This document shows positions 34,870 through 44,603 of a stretch of 64,000 bases of DNA, piece by piece; position 1 is the stretch's first letter; every line of letters begins with the position of its first letter. Made by a program: the position numbers and the translations under genes. The stretch is from the NCBI RefSeq assembly GCF_025766255.1, contig NW_026516666.1:62001-126000 (forward strand). Reading direction: 5' to 3'. The notes below the pieces were generated by a model that did not search any database, had not been told where the DNA came from, and worked only from the letters and a program-made list of their open reading frames with translations. This DNA comes from Zychaea mexicana. Taxonomy: Eukaryota > Mucoromycota > Mucoromycetes > Mucorales > Lichtheimiaceae.

Positions 34870-36144
34870 CTACCGGGAAGGTGACACAGCAGTTGCAACT
34901 GCCGTTTTGGATGCTGCTTCAGGTACAGATGATGATGATGACGATGAAGATGACGATGACGATGCTGATGGTGATGAAGACTTGCACGACACCATGGTGG
35001 ATACGGTTTCGCTTAACATGCTTGCAAACATATTGAGCTCCTTGCCGGAATCGAATCGCGTATACTGACGGCATACAACCGCACGTAATAGATCAAGGAG
35101 TACGGCGGTCTGGAATTCAATTTCATCCATCCACAATCGCCAACATGACGAGTCTGATGCAGCAACGACCGTCGTGATGGTTTGCGGTCGCACCATCGTG
35201 GTGCTGTCGCGGTTACTGGTTGTTGCTGTTGATGTTGTCATTCTCGTCGTATTAGTGGTGCTGGGTGTGGCGTTCTTTTTGTTGTTGTTGTTGTTGTTGT
35301 CGGATGATGATGACTGTGACTGATAGGATATAAAGAAGGTGATAATCCGCTGACGAGTAAGAATATGCAGATCGGCTGCAGTCATTAGCTCTGTTTGACA
35401 AAGATTGCCAATGAACTGCACCAAGACCCTGAATCCATGGCGCACAGATTCAGTGCGGGCTAGAGATGTGGACGTACCACTGCCTGATGATACACGTCGT
35501 CGATGTTGCTGATGGTACCGACGTGTCAAAATGTCAATGTGCCGAGAAATGTGTGCCAGCAATAACCGATGGTGGATGGCACTCGCAGGGTCCGCATCAA
35601 AGAGCGCCGTCAGTGTTGGATAGAGCGTTACAAGGAGCGTCGTCATCAAACGACCCATGGGCGTTGAAGCATACTTCTGTTTCTTGCCCTGACTCAACAT
35701 TGTCGGCAAGTCGTTTGCTGATGAATGTTGGTGCGGTAAGGGGTCGAGCGATGGGTCGTAGAGAACATGATCGAGCATGATGCCCAGGGCCTTGTCGAGC
35801 AAAAAATCGAGACACGGCGCCCAGTTGAGCTGCGGTGTTCGATCATAGATCTCGACGGCAAGTCGATTTGCAACTGATTGGATCGCTGGGTGGTTGATAT
35901 TGTGCTGCTCGTCGTATCCGTACCGACACACATAGGCGATGCTGGCGTGGATCAGATGGTTGAATGAGTTGATGCGTGGTCGTGCGAGGTCGATGTGGTA
36001 CTTGTGCCATACGAGCTGATGCGCCAGTTTCTGGCAAGAGCGTGAGGTGGTCCCGAAATACCAAAGATCCGAGAAGCTCAAGTAGGAAGCGATTTTCAAC
36101 AAGGACTCCAGAGGCAAATCGCACACCGAGCAGGGCTTCTTCAT
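34870..36144 (-). CDS. F-box protein
   Basis: Single exon, 424 aa from the ATG at 36142-36144, which has a good context (ccgccATGa). The frame is open further upstream, but that part is a purine/pyrimidine-skewed leader translating to Phe/Leu/Ser-rich sequence, so I chose the downstream ATG. An F-box lies at residues about 9-45: LPLESLLKIASYLSFSDLW then LVWHKYHIDL. Family knowledge: the F-box binds Skp1 and the rest selects the substrate for SCF ubiquitin ligase. The remainder is helical with low-complexity inserts: an Asn run near residue 300, Ser/Thr-rich stretches, and a poly-Ser run near the C-terminus (34926-34980, GAT/GAC-type repeats on the plus strand). No LRR or WD repeats seen. Confidence 0.7.
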   Translation of the reverse strand: MKKPCSVCDLPLESLLKIASYLSFSDLWYFGTTSRSCQKLAHQLVWHKYHIDLARPRINSFNHLIHASIAYVCRYGYDEQHNINHPAIQSVANRLAVEIYDRTPQLNWAPCLDFLLDKALGIMLDHVLYDPSLDPLPHQHSSANDLPTMLSQGKKQKYASTPMGRLMTTLLVTLYPTLTALFDADPASAIHHRLLLAHISRHIDILTRRYHQQHRRRVSSGSGTSTSLARTESVRHGFRVLVQFIGNLCQTELMTAADLHILTRQRIITFFISYQSQSSSSDNNNNNNKKNATPSTTNTTRMTTSTATTSNRDSTTMVRPQTITTVVAASDSSCWRLWMDEIEFQTAVLLDLLRAVVCRQYTRFDSGKELNMFASMLSETVSTMVSCKSSSPSASSSSSSSSSSSSVPEAASKTAVATAVSPSR

Positions 36145-36527
36145 GGCGGTGTGGTGGTTGATGGGCAGTAGCGTTTGAGGAATGTGAAGAAGAAAGGGGA
36201 ACGAGAACGTAACAAGCCAAAAGAAAAGGAGAAAGAGAGGAAGAAAACAAGAAGAAAAAGGAACGAGCGAAAAAAGCAAAAAGACAGAATGCGGAGGGCC
36301 TCTTTGGAACGCCTGGACTCGTCTTTTTTTGGAATCACCGTCGATTGCTGTATGCGGGTCTAAACCCAAATAGGCAATTACCATGGTTCCAGACTCTTGT
36401 TGCTTGGTTAAGTTGGCTGGTGAAATTGTGGTTGAGGGGCCCTTTTTTCTATGTCCAGACCTTGCTTGTCCGCGTGTGTATGTGTGTTGTGTGTGTGTAT
36501 GGAAGTCTTTCCTTACGGAGATCTCTA
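36145..36527. promoter_or_regulatory. F-box gene leader and 3' flank of the zinc-cluster gene
   Basis: 383 bp. On the minus strand the first half is extremely pyrimidine-rich, as expected for a leader or promoter of the F-box gene. It includes a TG-rich tract (about 36473-36500) close to the 3' end of the upstream transcription-factor gene. Confidence 0.35.
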
Positions 36528-38637
36528 CTACTGTCGATCCTTGTCCATTCCGTCACTGCATGCCACCTCGACATGGGATTCCATAATCTTGACCAGCGTC
36601 TTGGCCATTTCGAAATCATAGGCGTAGACGGTTGTTGATTTGCAAATGTCCACTGAGCGTTTCAGATAGCGTAGAGCCAATTGACTGTTTGTGTAGCGCC
36701 AGAACTTGTGATAGACACTATTGGCAAAGACGAGACCAATCAATGGGCTATTGCAATAATTTGCCGAGGCCTCGATCGCGCATGTGATAGAATAAGCTGC
36801 ATGCATGCATATGCCAAAGTGCGAGTCGCGGCGTCCCTTGCTGGTCGTCGTCGTCGCCGGCATCGTCAAAAACGGATAGTGGAGTAAAATCTTATTGATG
36901 TTAAATTCGACCTGCACCAACAAAATACACGCCCGGGCAAACATGTCAACGTCGGCTGTGTAACGTCCATGTTCGCTACTGTTATTGTGGTGATGATGGT
37001 GACGGTGCAGCTGACCCGACAGGTCTTGCTTGAACTCCCATGGCAGCTCCTGGTTGTAAAAGTTGTCAAGTTGTTTTTCTCGTGGCTGTAACATGTCTGC
37101 AAGTTCCTGTGCGCTCAAGCCTTGTTGTTGTGCAGACAAGATACACGCCATCACCGCATCTCGCTGCGTCTGCAGCTGGAACTTGAAGGCCCAAGTGCTG
37201 AGCAGGTAGTAGTCTCTGTGCGTCTTCTGCGGAGGCTGTAGCAACTGCAGCGGCGGGCTGTTCCATCCATCCCCCAGCCGCGCCGATCCCCCTCGAAGCA
37301 GCTGGCTCCATATGTGAAAGTAATAGAGAGACCATGCTAGCATATTGTCGTACGGTGACAGCGACAGGGATCCATCGTACAGGCCTAGATCGTGCGCCAT
37401 GGAAACTGCGATCCATTCATAGTAGCTAATGAGCCCTGGATACCCGTTCTGGTAACTGCAATAAGACAGCAATATCGCTGCCCGGCACGTATCTGGCGAC
37501 GGTTCATCGAAACAATCCGCCAAGAGCTCCCGTGCTTGAAGGCAATAGGCCACCGAGAGAGCCTTGCCCATATTGTATTGCGATCCATCACCACTCCCAC
37601 CACCGCTGTTAGTCTTTTTGTTCCAGACATGGACCTGGAACGCATTTCTTGCGGTCATTGCGCATATGGCATAGACTAGAACTCTGGCAGCCCTACCACT
37701 TTTGTATCGGGCCATAAATTCCTCCGTGTCAATGATAGGCAGCCGGATCGCCGAGCAACAAGGCGTGCGACAGTACAGATCCAGCAGGTCACTGGTGAGC
37801 TGTTCCGTAATCTCAATAGGATAGTCACTAGGCATCGCTGGATGCGTTGGATAAGCCCATGCATCCCATACTGCAAAAGGACACTCGTCCAGCCGATTCT
37901 TCTTGTGTGCCACATCCATCATTATCATCATGGGACTCTGATTGACTTGAGCAATATGGTCGATCAGCTTGAGTAAATCGTTGTACGACGCAATATATGC
38001 AACTCCTGTGTAACCCTGGCGCGACGACATCACCGTCCAGATTGCTTTCCGCTGCCGCTTCTTTTCTTCTCGTCGAAGCGCCTGTTCGTACTTGTCCATC
38101 ATCGCATTGAGCTTTGCTACGGCCGTCGCAATGTGGTAAATCTTGGGCTTTTCGTCGTAATCATATGCGCATGTAACCCCGTTTTGCTGACATCGTTTGC
38201 ATCTTGGTAGCGTCATGTCGCACGGTTGTAAAGATTGGTAGCATTTTTGGCATGGAAAAACGTTGTTTTGATGCGTCAATTGCTGCTCGAGTGGAGGATG
38301 TGGACGGTGTCGGATGAGGCCTTGGAAATAATGGACTCGATTACTCAGCGCCGTCGTCAATTCTTGCAGTTGTTTTAATGTGGGCGCGTGTTCAGGATAA
38401 GAGCAGCTTAGGCCTTTGAGCTTGCATCTGGAGCAGGGGTTCTTGCGATCGCAACTGTGTCTGCATTTAGAATATAATATATTAACTTTTTATTAAAGAG
38501 GAATGTTTATTTTTGCAATGTCATCATCACTAGAAGTTTCCGTACCTAATGCTTCGACATCGGAAACAAGCAGTTCGCGGAATCAACAATTTGGTAAAAT
38601 GACCAGAAGAATTAGTCTCCTCTATGCCATCAACCAT
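36528..38637 (-). CDS. fungal transcription factor with two Zn2Cys6 clusters
   Basis: Two exons (38637-38546 and 38460-36528) encode 674 aa. The first zinc cluster has Cys at residues 24, 27, 34, 40, 43 and 50 (CX2CX6CX5CX2CX6C), with its first two cysteines in exon 1 and HSCDRKNPCSRCKLKG after the splice. A second complete cluster has Cys at 101, 104, 111, 118, 121 and 128 (CX2CX6CX6CX2CX6C). A leucine/heptad-like linker separates them (LKQLQELTTALSNRV). Residues about 180-600 resemble the fungal-specific transcription factor domain, with helices such as PSPDTCRAAILLSYCSYQ and SYYEWIAVSMAHDLGL. Family knowledge: such proteins bind DNA in the nucleus as dimers on CGG-type sites. The target is unknown. 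The C-terminus is EVACSDGMDKDRQ. Confidence 0.85.
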
Positions 38638-39026
38638 CAAGGGAGGTAATGTTTACGATGTTGCGAGAAGCAAATTCAAGGGAGAAGCTGTATTGAAGAC
38701 TTTCACATTTTGTCGGTCCGTCCGGCAGAAAGATTTTGTGTATTGACGGGCCGAACGGGCAGGGAAATGAAAAGAAGCGCTGCCTGTGTGTGTGTGTGTC
38801 AAACCAAAACGGGCAAATCATTTCCAAATTTGTAGATTAGGGTAAAATAGTAATAAATTCACTTCTTTTATTATATTGCTAATTCGTAGTAAGTGAAGTC
38901 GACTCTAGCCTGAATGAAATTGTAGCTCTGGGGGAGGGGTTTAAGAATGAAAAAGTAATCCCCATAAAAGAAAAAGTGTAGCGATGGGTATATAAAGCAG
39001 AGACTGATATAGGAGAAAAAGTGCTT
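38638..39026. other. intergenic, no gene seen
   Basis: About 390 bp holding the zinc-cluster gene promoter on the left and the 3' flank of the repeat-protein gene on the right, with a short TG tract near 38787. Nothing else supported. Confidence 0.4.
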
Positions 39027-41445
39027 TTAGTAGGTACCGACAACCTCGGTGTTGGAGTTCTTGTCGTTGCTAGCAAGTACGCCTCCCTTGGCTAAGTTGG
39101 TCGCCTAAACATACAACACAGAAATATTTAGCTTCTTCTCCGTTTAGGTGGATACAAAGAGAGCAGTAAGGAGAAGTGAACTTACAACGCCACTGACATG
39201 GCCTTCATAGTTGCTACCGGCAACATTGACATCCGAGTGACCGCGCTTGTAGTGGCCTTGGCCGGTGATAACTGTGGTGTCGGCGTTTTTGTCGTTGGAA
39301 GCAAGAACACCACCCTTGGCTAAGTTGGTCGCCTGTACACAGATATCAGTGTGTTTGTTAGACTCAATGATAGGCAAACTAGATTCAGCCGAGAGATATA
39401 AAGAGCAATATACTTACAACACCACTGACGTGACCTTCACCATTGTTACCGCCAACATTGACATCCGAGTGACCGCGCTTGTAGTGGCCTTGGCCGGTGA
39501 TAACTGTGGTGTCAGCGTTTCTGTCGTTGGAAGCAAGGACACCACCCTTGGCCAAGTTGGTCGCCTGTACACAGATATCAGTGTGTTTGTTAGACTCAAT
39601 GATAGGCAAACTCCCAGATATAGCCAGTAGGTATAAAGAGCAATATTACTTACAACACCACTGACGTGCCCTTCACCGTTATTACCACCAACATTGACAT
39701 CCGAGTGACCGCGCTTGTAGTGGCCTTGGCCGGCGATAACTGTAGTGTCAGCGTTTCTGTCGTTGGAAGCAAGGACACCACCCTTGGCCAAGTTGGTCGC
39801 CTGTACACAGATATCAGTGTGTTTGTTAGACTCAATGATAGGCAAACTCCCAGATATAGCCAGTAGGTATAAAGAGCAATATTACTTACAACACCACTGA
39901 CGTGCCCTTCACCGTTATTACCACCAACATTGACATCCGAGTGACCGCGCTTGTAGTGGCCTTGGCCGGCGATAACTGTAGTGTCAGCGTTTCTGTCGTT
40001 GGAAGCAAGGACACCACCCTTGGCCAAGTTGGTCGCCTGTACACAGATATCAGTGTGTTTGTTAGACTCAATGATAGGCAAACTCCCAGATATAGCCAGT
40101 AGGTATAAAGAGCAATATTACTTACAACACCACTGACGTGCCCTTCACCGTTATTACCACCAACATTGACATCCGAGTGACCGCGCTTGTAGTGGCCTTG
40201 GCCGGCGATAACTGTAGTGTCAGCGTTTCTGTCGTTGGAAGCAAGGACACCACCCTTGGCCAAGTTGGTCGCCTGTACACAGATATCAGTGTGTTTGTTA
40301 GACTCAATGATAGGCAAACTCCCAGATATAGCCAGTAGGTATGAAGAGCAATATTACTTACAACACCACTGACGTGCCCTTCACCGTTACTACCACCAAC
40401 ATTGACATCCGAGTGACCGCGCTTGTAGTGGCCGTGGCCAGCGACAGCTGTGGCTTCAGCGTTTCTGTCATTGGAAGCAAGGACACCACCCTTGGCTAGA
40501 TTGGTCGCCTGTATACAGATATCAACGTGTTTGTTAGACTCAATGATAGGCAAACTCCTAGGTTCAGCCCGAAGATAAAAAGGGCAATATTACTCACAAC
40601 ACCACTGACATGACCTTCTCCGTTGTTACCACCGACGTTAACGTCAGAGGATCGGCGTTGATGGGCAACGTTAGTGCGCGAGTTCTTGTCGTTGGAAGCA
40701 AGAACACCACCCTCGGCCACATTGGTAAGCTAAAATCAATTGAAGATGAAAATGTTTAGAGTTGCGATATATAATAGAATGGCGAGCAGGAAGCAGTTTA
40801 GAATGATAAGATTGTATACGTACAACGCCGCTGACATGACCCTCGGTGTTGCTGCCACCAACGTTGGTATCTGACCAGCGACGTACATGTTGACCCTGGT
40901 AGCCACCACCGACAACAGTAGTACCCGAGTTCTTGTCGTTCGAGGCAATAACACCACCCTTCAGAAGGTTGGTGGCCTACATTATTGGGAACGATTGATA
41001 TAAGTAAAAAAGGAAAGGTAAAATGCAAAAATGATTCATTGAAGAGCATATAAGCTACTGCTACTCACAACACCGCTAACGGAACCTTCACCGTTGCTAC
41101 CGCCGACATTGGTATCCGAAAAACCACGCTTGTGATGACCATTGATGACAGTGGTGTCCGAGTTTCTGTCGTTGCTTGCAAGAACGCCACCCTTGGCTGC
41201 GTTAGTCAGCTAAAGACAAAAAGAAAACAAATTGGTATATGTGAGTTGTTGTTGTCACAGTGCAATATGTCGTTGATAGTAGTGGGATAGTGTAAAAAGA
41301 GAGAGATGGAGGAAAATCTTACAACACCGCTAACGTGGCCATCGACGTTGCTACCACCAACGTTGGTATTATAACCTCCGTGAGGCAAAGCGGATGTGGC
41401 AACGGCCAAAAGAGAAATAGCAGCGGTAATAGACGCGATCTTCAT
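39027..41445 (-). CDS. secreted multi-repeat protein with a dibasic site in each repeat (KEP-like precursor)
   Basis: Eleven exons, all phase 0: 41445-41323, 41209-41069, 40976-40824, 40729-40598, 40508-40362, 40272-40126, 40036-39890, 39800-39654, 39564-39418, 39332-39186, 39104-39027. They encode 502 aa. Exon 1 is a signal peptide (MKIASITAAISLLAVATSAL). Exons 2-10 each encode one repeat of 44-51 residues of the form ATNLAKGGVLASND...KRGHSDVNVGG..GEGHVSGV. Each repeat has one Lys-Arg or Arg-Arg. Exon 11 ends NTEVVGTY. Cutting at the dibasic sites, as Kex2 does in the Golgi, would free up to eight internal peptides of about 50 residues. This matches the architecture of fungal Kex2-processed repeat proteins. 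The family itself is not one I can name and the peptide role is unknown. No cysteine is seen in the repeats. Confidence 0.85.
39418..40508 (-). repeat. tandem 236-bp exon-plus-intron units
   Basis: Exons 5-9 of the repeat-protein gene are spaced exactly 236 bp apart: 147 bp exon plus 89 bp intron. The three central exons (starting 40272, 40036 and 39800) encode identical proteins, and their introns look identical too. Exon 10 follows after 232 bp and is more divergent. Homogenised introns show that whole genomic units were copied, not just protein repeats. Confidence 0.9.
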
Positions 41446-41565
41446 TTTTAGGTATAGAGTATAGGTTTTTCAGTGGTGATCAAAGAAGAGTGATACAAAA
41501 TGTACTTGTAGTGGAGATGTGGTTCTGTTGTGATGATGATGTTCTTTGTGGACGGTAGATTGTGT

Positions 41566-41575
41566 CTTATATATA
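41566..41575 (-). promoter_or_regulatory. TATA box of the repeat-protein gene
   Basis: TATATATAAG on the minus strand, about 120 bp before the start codon at 41445. This is a usual spacing for a strongly transcribed fungal gene with a short leader. Confidence 0.5.
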
Positions 41576-43100
41576 CCATTTTTTAAGAAACGCGAATCCC
41601 CTCGATTCACTTTGCTAGCTGGCTACTACTGTTGCTGCATCACTTGGACTATATTCAACTCCAGGCCCAATGATCAGAAAACTATATCTACTTAGTAGCG
41701 AAGTACTATCATCGTAGTAGCTATGTCGATCCATGACGAGAGGCGCGTAGGGCTGTTTAATTAACCCCAAAGGTAGGAGCAATAAGGGAGGAGAAGGGCT
41801 CACAGATTCTTTTACGGAGCATTGCTTTTTGAGTGGCCTTCTCATCACACGCGATGCATGTACTGCTTGCATCTGCATAGCAGAAATGACTAGAGCGCCA
41901 AAAAAAGTCACTAGTGTCAAATGCTCCTGGATAATTATATTACTTCTTCCCAGCTCGATTCCTCATTTCCCCTGTTTTTCTTATGCAGGACTGTTTTATT
42001 CACCTGCATTGTATGAACCACGTAAAAATCAAGAAAGAATACATGTGCTCGCCTTTTTACTTGTCGTCTCAAAGGGCAGCTATTTCGGTGTTGTTGCCAC
42101 CATCCTCTCTTCTCAACGATCGAGAGATATTTATTAGACAACTGAACCTGCTTCTTGTGTGTTCCTTCGCGGAGAAACTCTTGCTTTGTTGTTGTAATCA
42201 ATGCAGCAAGTCCATCATAAAATGCTGTGGACGAATATGTTAATGTCGTCTATTAAATTCTCTCAGATGATGCTCCGGCCACCAGTTGACGTACACTCTT
42301 CATTGAAATATACACGAACAGAATAGCCCGTGTAATGGACAATATGCTGACATGAATAGCAAATATAAATCCCTGGAGTACAGGGTTTCTTTTCTTTACA
42401 TGAAGTGCTTCAATTGGGTGATATTATACGCTGTTTGACCGGTGCTAGTGTTAATTTCAGTTGCAACCTTTGTACCCCTTATAATCTCTGATCAAGCATG
42501 GCAGTAACAAGCTATAAACAGATGGCGAGCTCCCCTACTTCTTGTGTCCCTTTTGTCCCCGACTCAGTTGTTTCGCTAATATCCAGGGTTTGTATAAGGG
42601 CTATTGCTGCTGCGTCTGATTGCATGAGCCTTCTCAACTGTCGTCATTTTCCGCCATAAAACTAACAAACGCTAACACTGTATCACACAGAAATCACACA
42701 AAGGGCCTCGATCCAAAAAAGGAAGTATGCGGTTTAATGGCTTGTCCAGGGCGTCGTACACATAATCCCATTAGTTGTTGACGAACATCCAGCCTGTATC
42801 AAATACAGTACCGCATTCTCGCTCTTTTTTTATTATCTCCGTGACACTTAGTTCATTAAGTAAACAATAATTATATACGGCGATATCTAAAATATGCTTG
42901 TTGTTTTGTTATACTGAGCTATACTAATGGGGAACCAATGTATTTCTAAAAAGCCTGGATTAATGCATATAAAAGATGTGATAAGGAGTGAGTGGTTTTT
43001 TGTGGGGTTCAAGAAACTCGCGTTGTTGGGAGAAAGCAGTCGTTCTGCACTGCAGTAGCCTGGATCAACACCATCCGCGACAAACGCTTCAACATCTTTC
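41576..43100. other. intergenic, no supported gene
   Basis: A 101-codon minus-strand frame at 41615-41920 begins with a hydrophobic stretch but has no upstream ATG (it would need TTG), so I do not call it. The rest is AT-rich with no motif. The right end passes into transposase-relic sequence, whose left limit is not sharp. Confidence 0.35.
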
Positions 43101-44486
43101 TATTTGCGACCACGTCTTTCACGCGTTTTTCCGAGCGACAACATTGCTCAGAAAATTCTACACCTCAAAGACGATGAAGGCCGTTTGGTGTACGACACAG
43201 ACATCGGCTGGCAACTTTTCCAAAAGAGCTCTGATCACATCAAGTTAGGCATTAGCATCAGCAAGGGGTGCCTTGATGCTGTCCAATGTACCAAGGAAGG
43301 TTGCTAGAAACTGGTGAAACTTGAGTCTACCAAGGCTAACATCAGAAAGCAATTGAAAGCTGGCTGTATTTTTTGCCCCGGAGAAATCGCCTTTGATTCG
43401 TGTTGGATGTGTTGCAAAAGTCAACCTGATATTTACTGGCAATGTCGGCAAATTGACATACAAGGGCACACACACCCTTGTCGAGTTCAACCCCCCTCCA
43501 TGATACGATGGATACGTCGGGACAGGTTGACAAGCACATCTCGGAATGTCCAACGGATACGGCGCAGACATTGTTGGTTGGCACCAGCACCATCCGTCCG
43601 CAAAGCCCAAGCCATCCAATTGACTCATCGATGCTAATCTTCAGCACAAATCCAAGATCAAACGCTATCGACGTGACTACTTGGTCAAAAACGACAAGTT
43701 GTCTGCGAAAAAGCCTGATTTGGAGTTGTCGTACGATGCGCTTAATGCTCTTAATGGCGAGTTCCCAGGCTATATCCAATCTGCGGATATGGCCCCTCGC
43801 CAATATTGCCTTACTTTCTGCGAGCCCAACATTGCCGCACGCGTAGAATTCAAAATGTATCTAATGCTCACGGATGTGACTTACGACTGCTTCCCCGATG
43901 GATTCTATCTGTGCACAACAAACATGTACTTCCAAGAACTTGATCAATATGCTGTCATATTTCAGGCTGTCTTTGGTTGGCTTAATTTCGTCCACCCATT
44001 TTGCGGCTTACTTCAAAACCTTTTCCCTCATGTTTGATTTTGCAATCGGATCTACGGACAACAAGATCGACAATAATTTCTCTGGCCTGGTGATGGACTT
44101 TTCTCTTGCGCAGCGGAACGGCTTTATGCTGGCATTACGAGCAAATGTTTCCTTTTAGCAAAGTTGATCCCAAATTTTTGTTAAAAGGTTGCTATTATCA
44201 ATGGCGCCTATCCGTCCAGTGTCTCGTCAACAATCATGCAGTGGTGCCAGTGGGAAAAGAGATTGACTTTGAAGACTTGACGAACACAATGTACGACGTT
44301 AAGGGCGAGAACGGCTTCCAACTGGCTGTCGACCAGCTTCGCAAATGCAGAACGCTGGTTGAAGTGGTGGCGGCAATAATTTTCAAGTCCAAGCAGTCAA
44401 TGAAGGAAAAACTTGCCGATCATCAAACTCGCACCTCGAATGGAGTGGAAGGCTTTTCACCGCGATTTGTTACTTTATATACATAA
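43101..44486 (+). pseudogene. MULE-type transposase relic
   Basis: Protein-like sequence runs across several broken frames: 43104-43307, a piece with KVNLIFTGNVGKLTYKG near 43420-43480, 43681-44037 and 44106-44486. Recognisable pieces are LTDVTYDCFPDGFYL (first Asp of a DDE-type core), YFQELDQYAVIFQAVFG, and a GLVMDFSLAQRNGF block carrying the later conserved Asp, as in Mutator-like (MULE) transposases. Stops and frame changes interrupt it at least four times, so it cannot make an active enzyme. No terminal repeats were identified around it. It separates the repeat-protein gene from the P450 gene. Confidence 0.55.
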
Positions 44487-44603
44487 AATACTGTTTAATA
44501 AAGTTTCTTAAGGTCCCATGAAAAATTGTGGCGAGGAAGAATAAATGGGGATTGTTGTGCATATAGATAGTATCAGCAAAAGCTCCACATTAAATACATA
44601 AAT

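Noticed and set aside
36145..36384. 80-codon N-terminal extension of the F-box protein
   Set aside because: The frame is open but lies in a pyrimidine-tract leader and translates to low-complexity Phe/Leu/Ser. The ATG at 36144 has better context and directly precedes the F-box.
39265..40338. Plus-strand ORFs across the repeat-protein gene
   Set aside because: Antisense shadows recurring every 236 bp. The minus-strand frames carry the signal peptide, splice sites and repeat logic.
41615..41920. 101-codon minus-strand frame with a signal-peptide-like beginning
   Set aside because: It starts from TTG, with no ATG before the hydrophobic stretch. No splice partner or homologous look.
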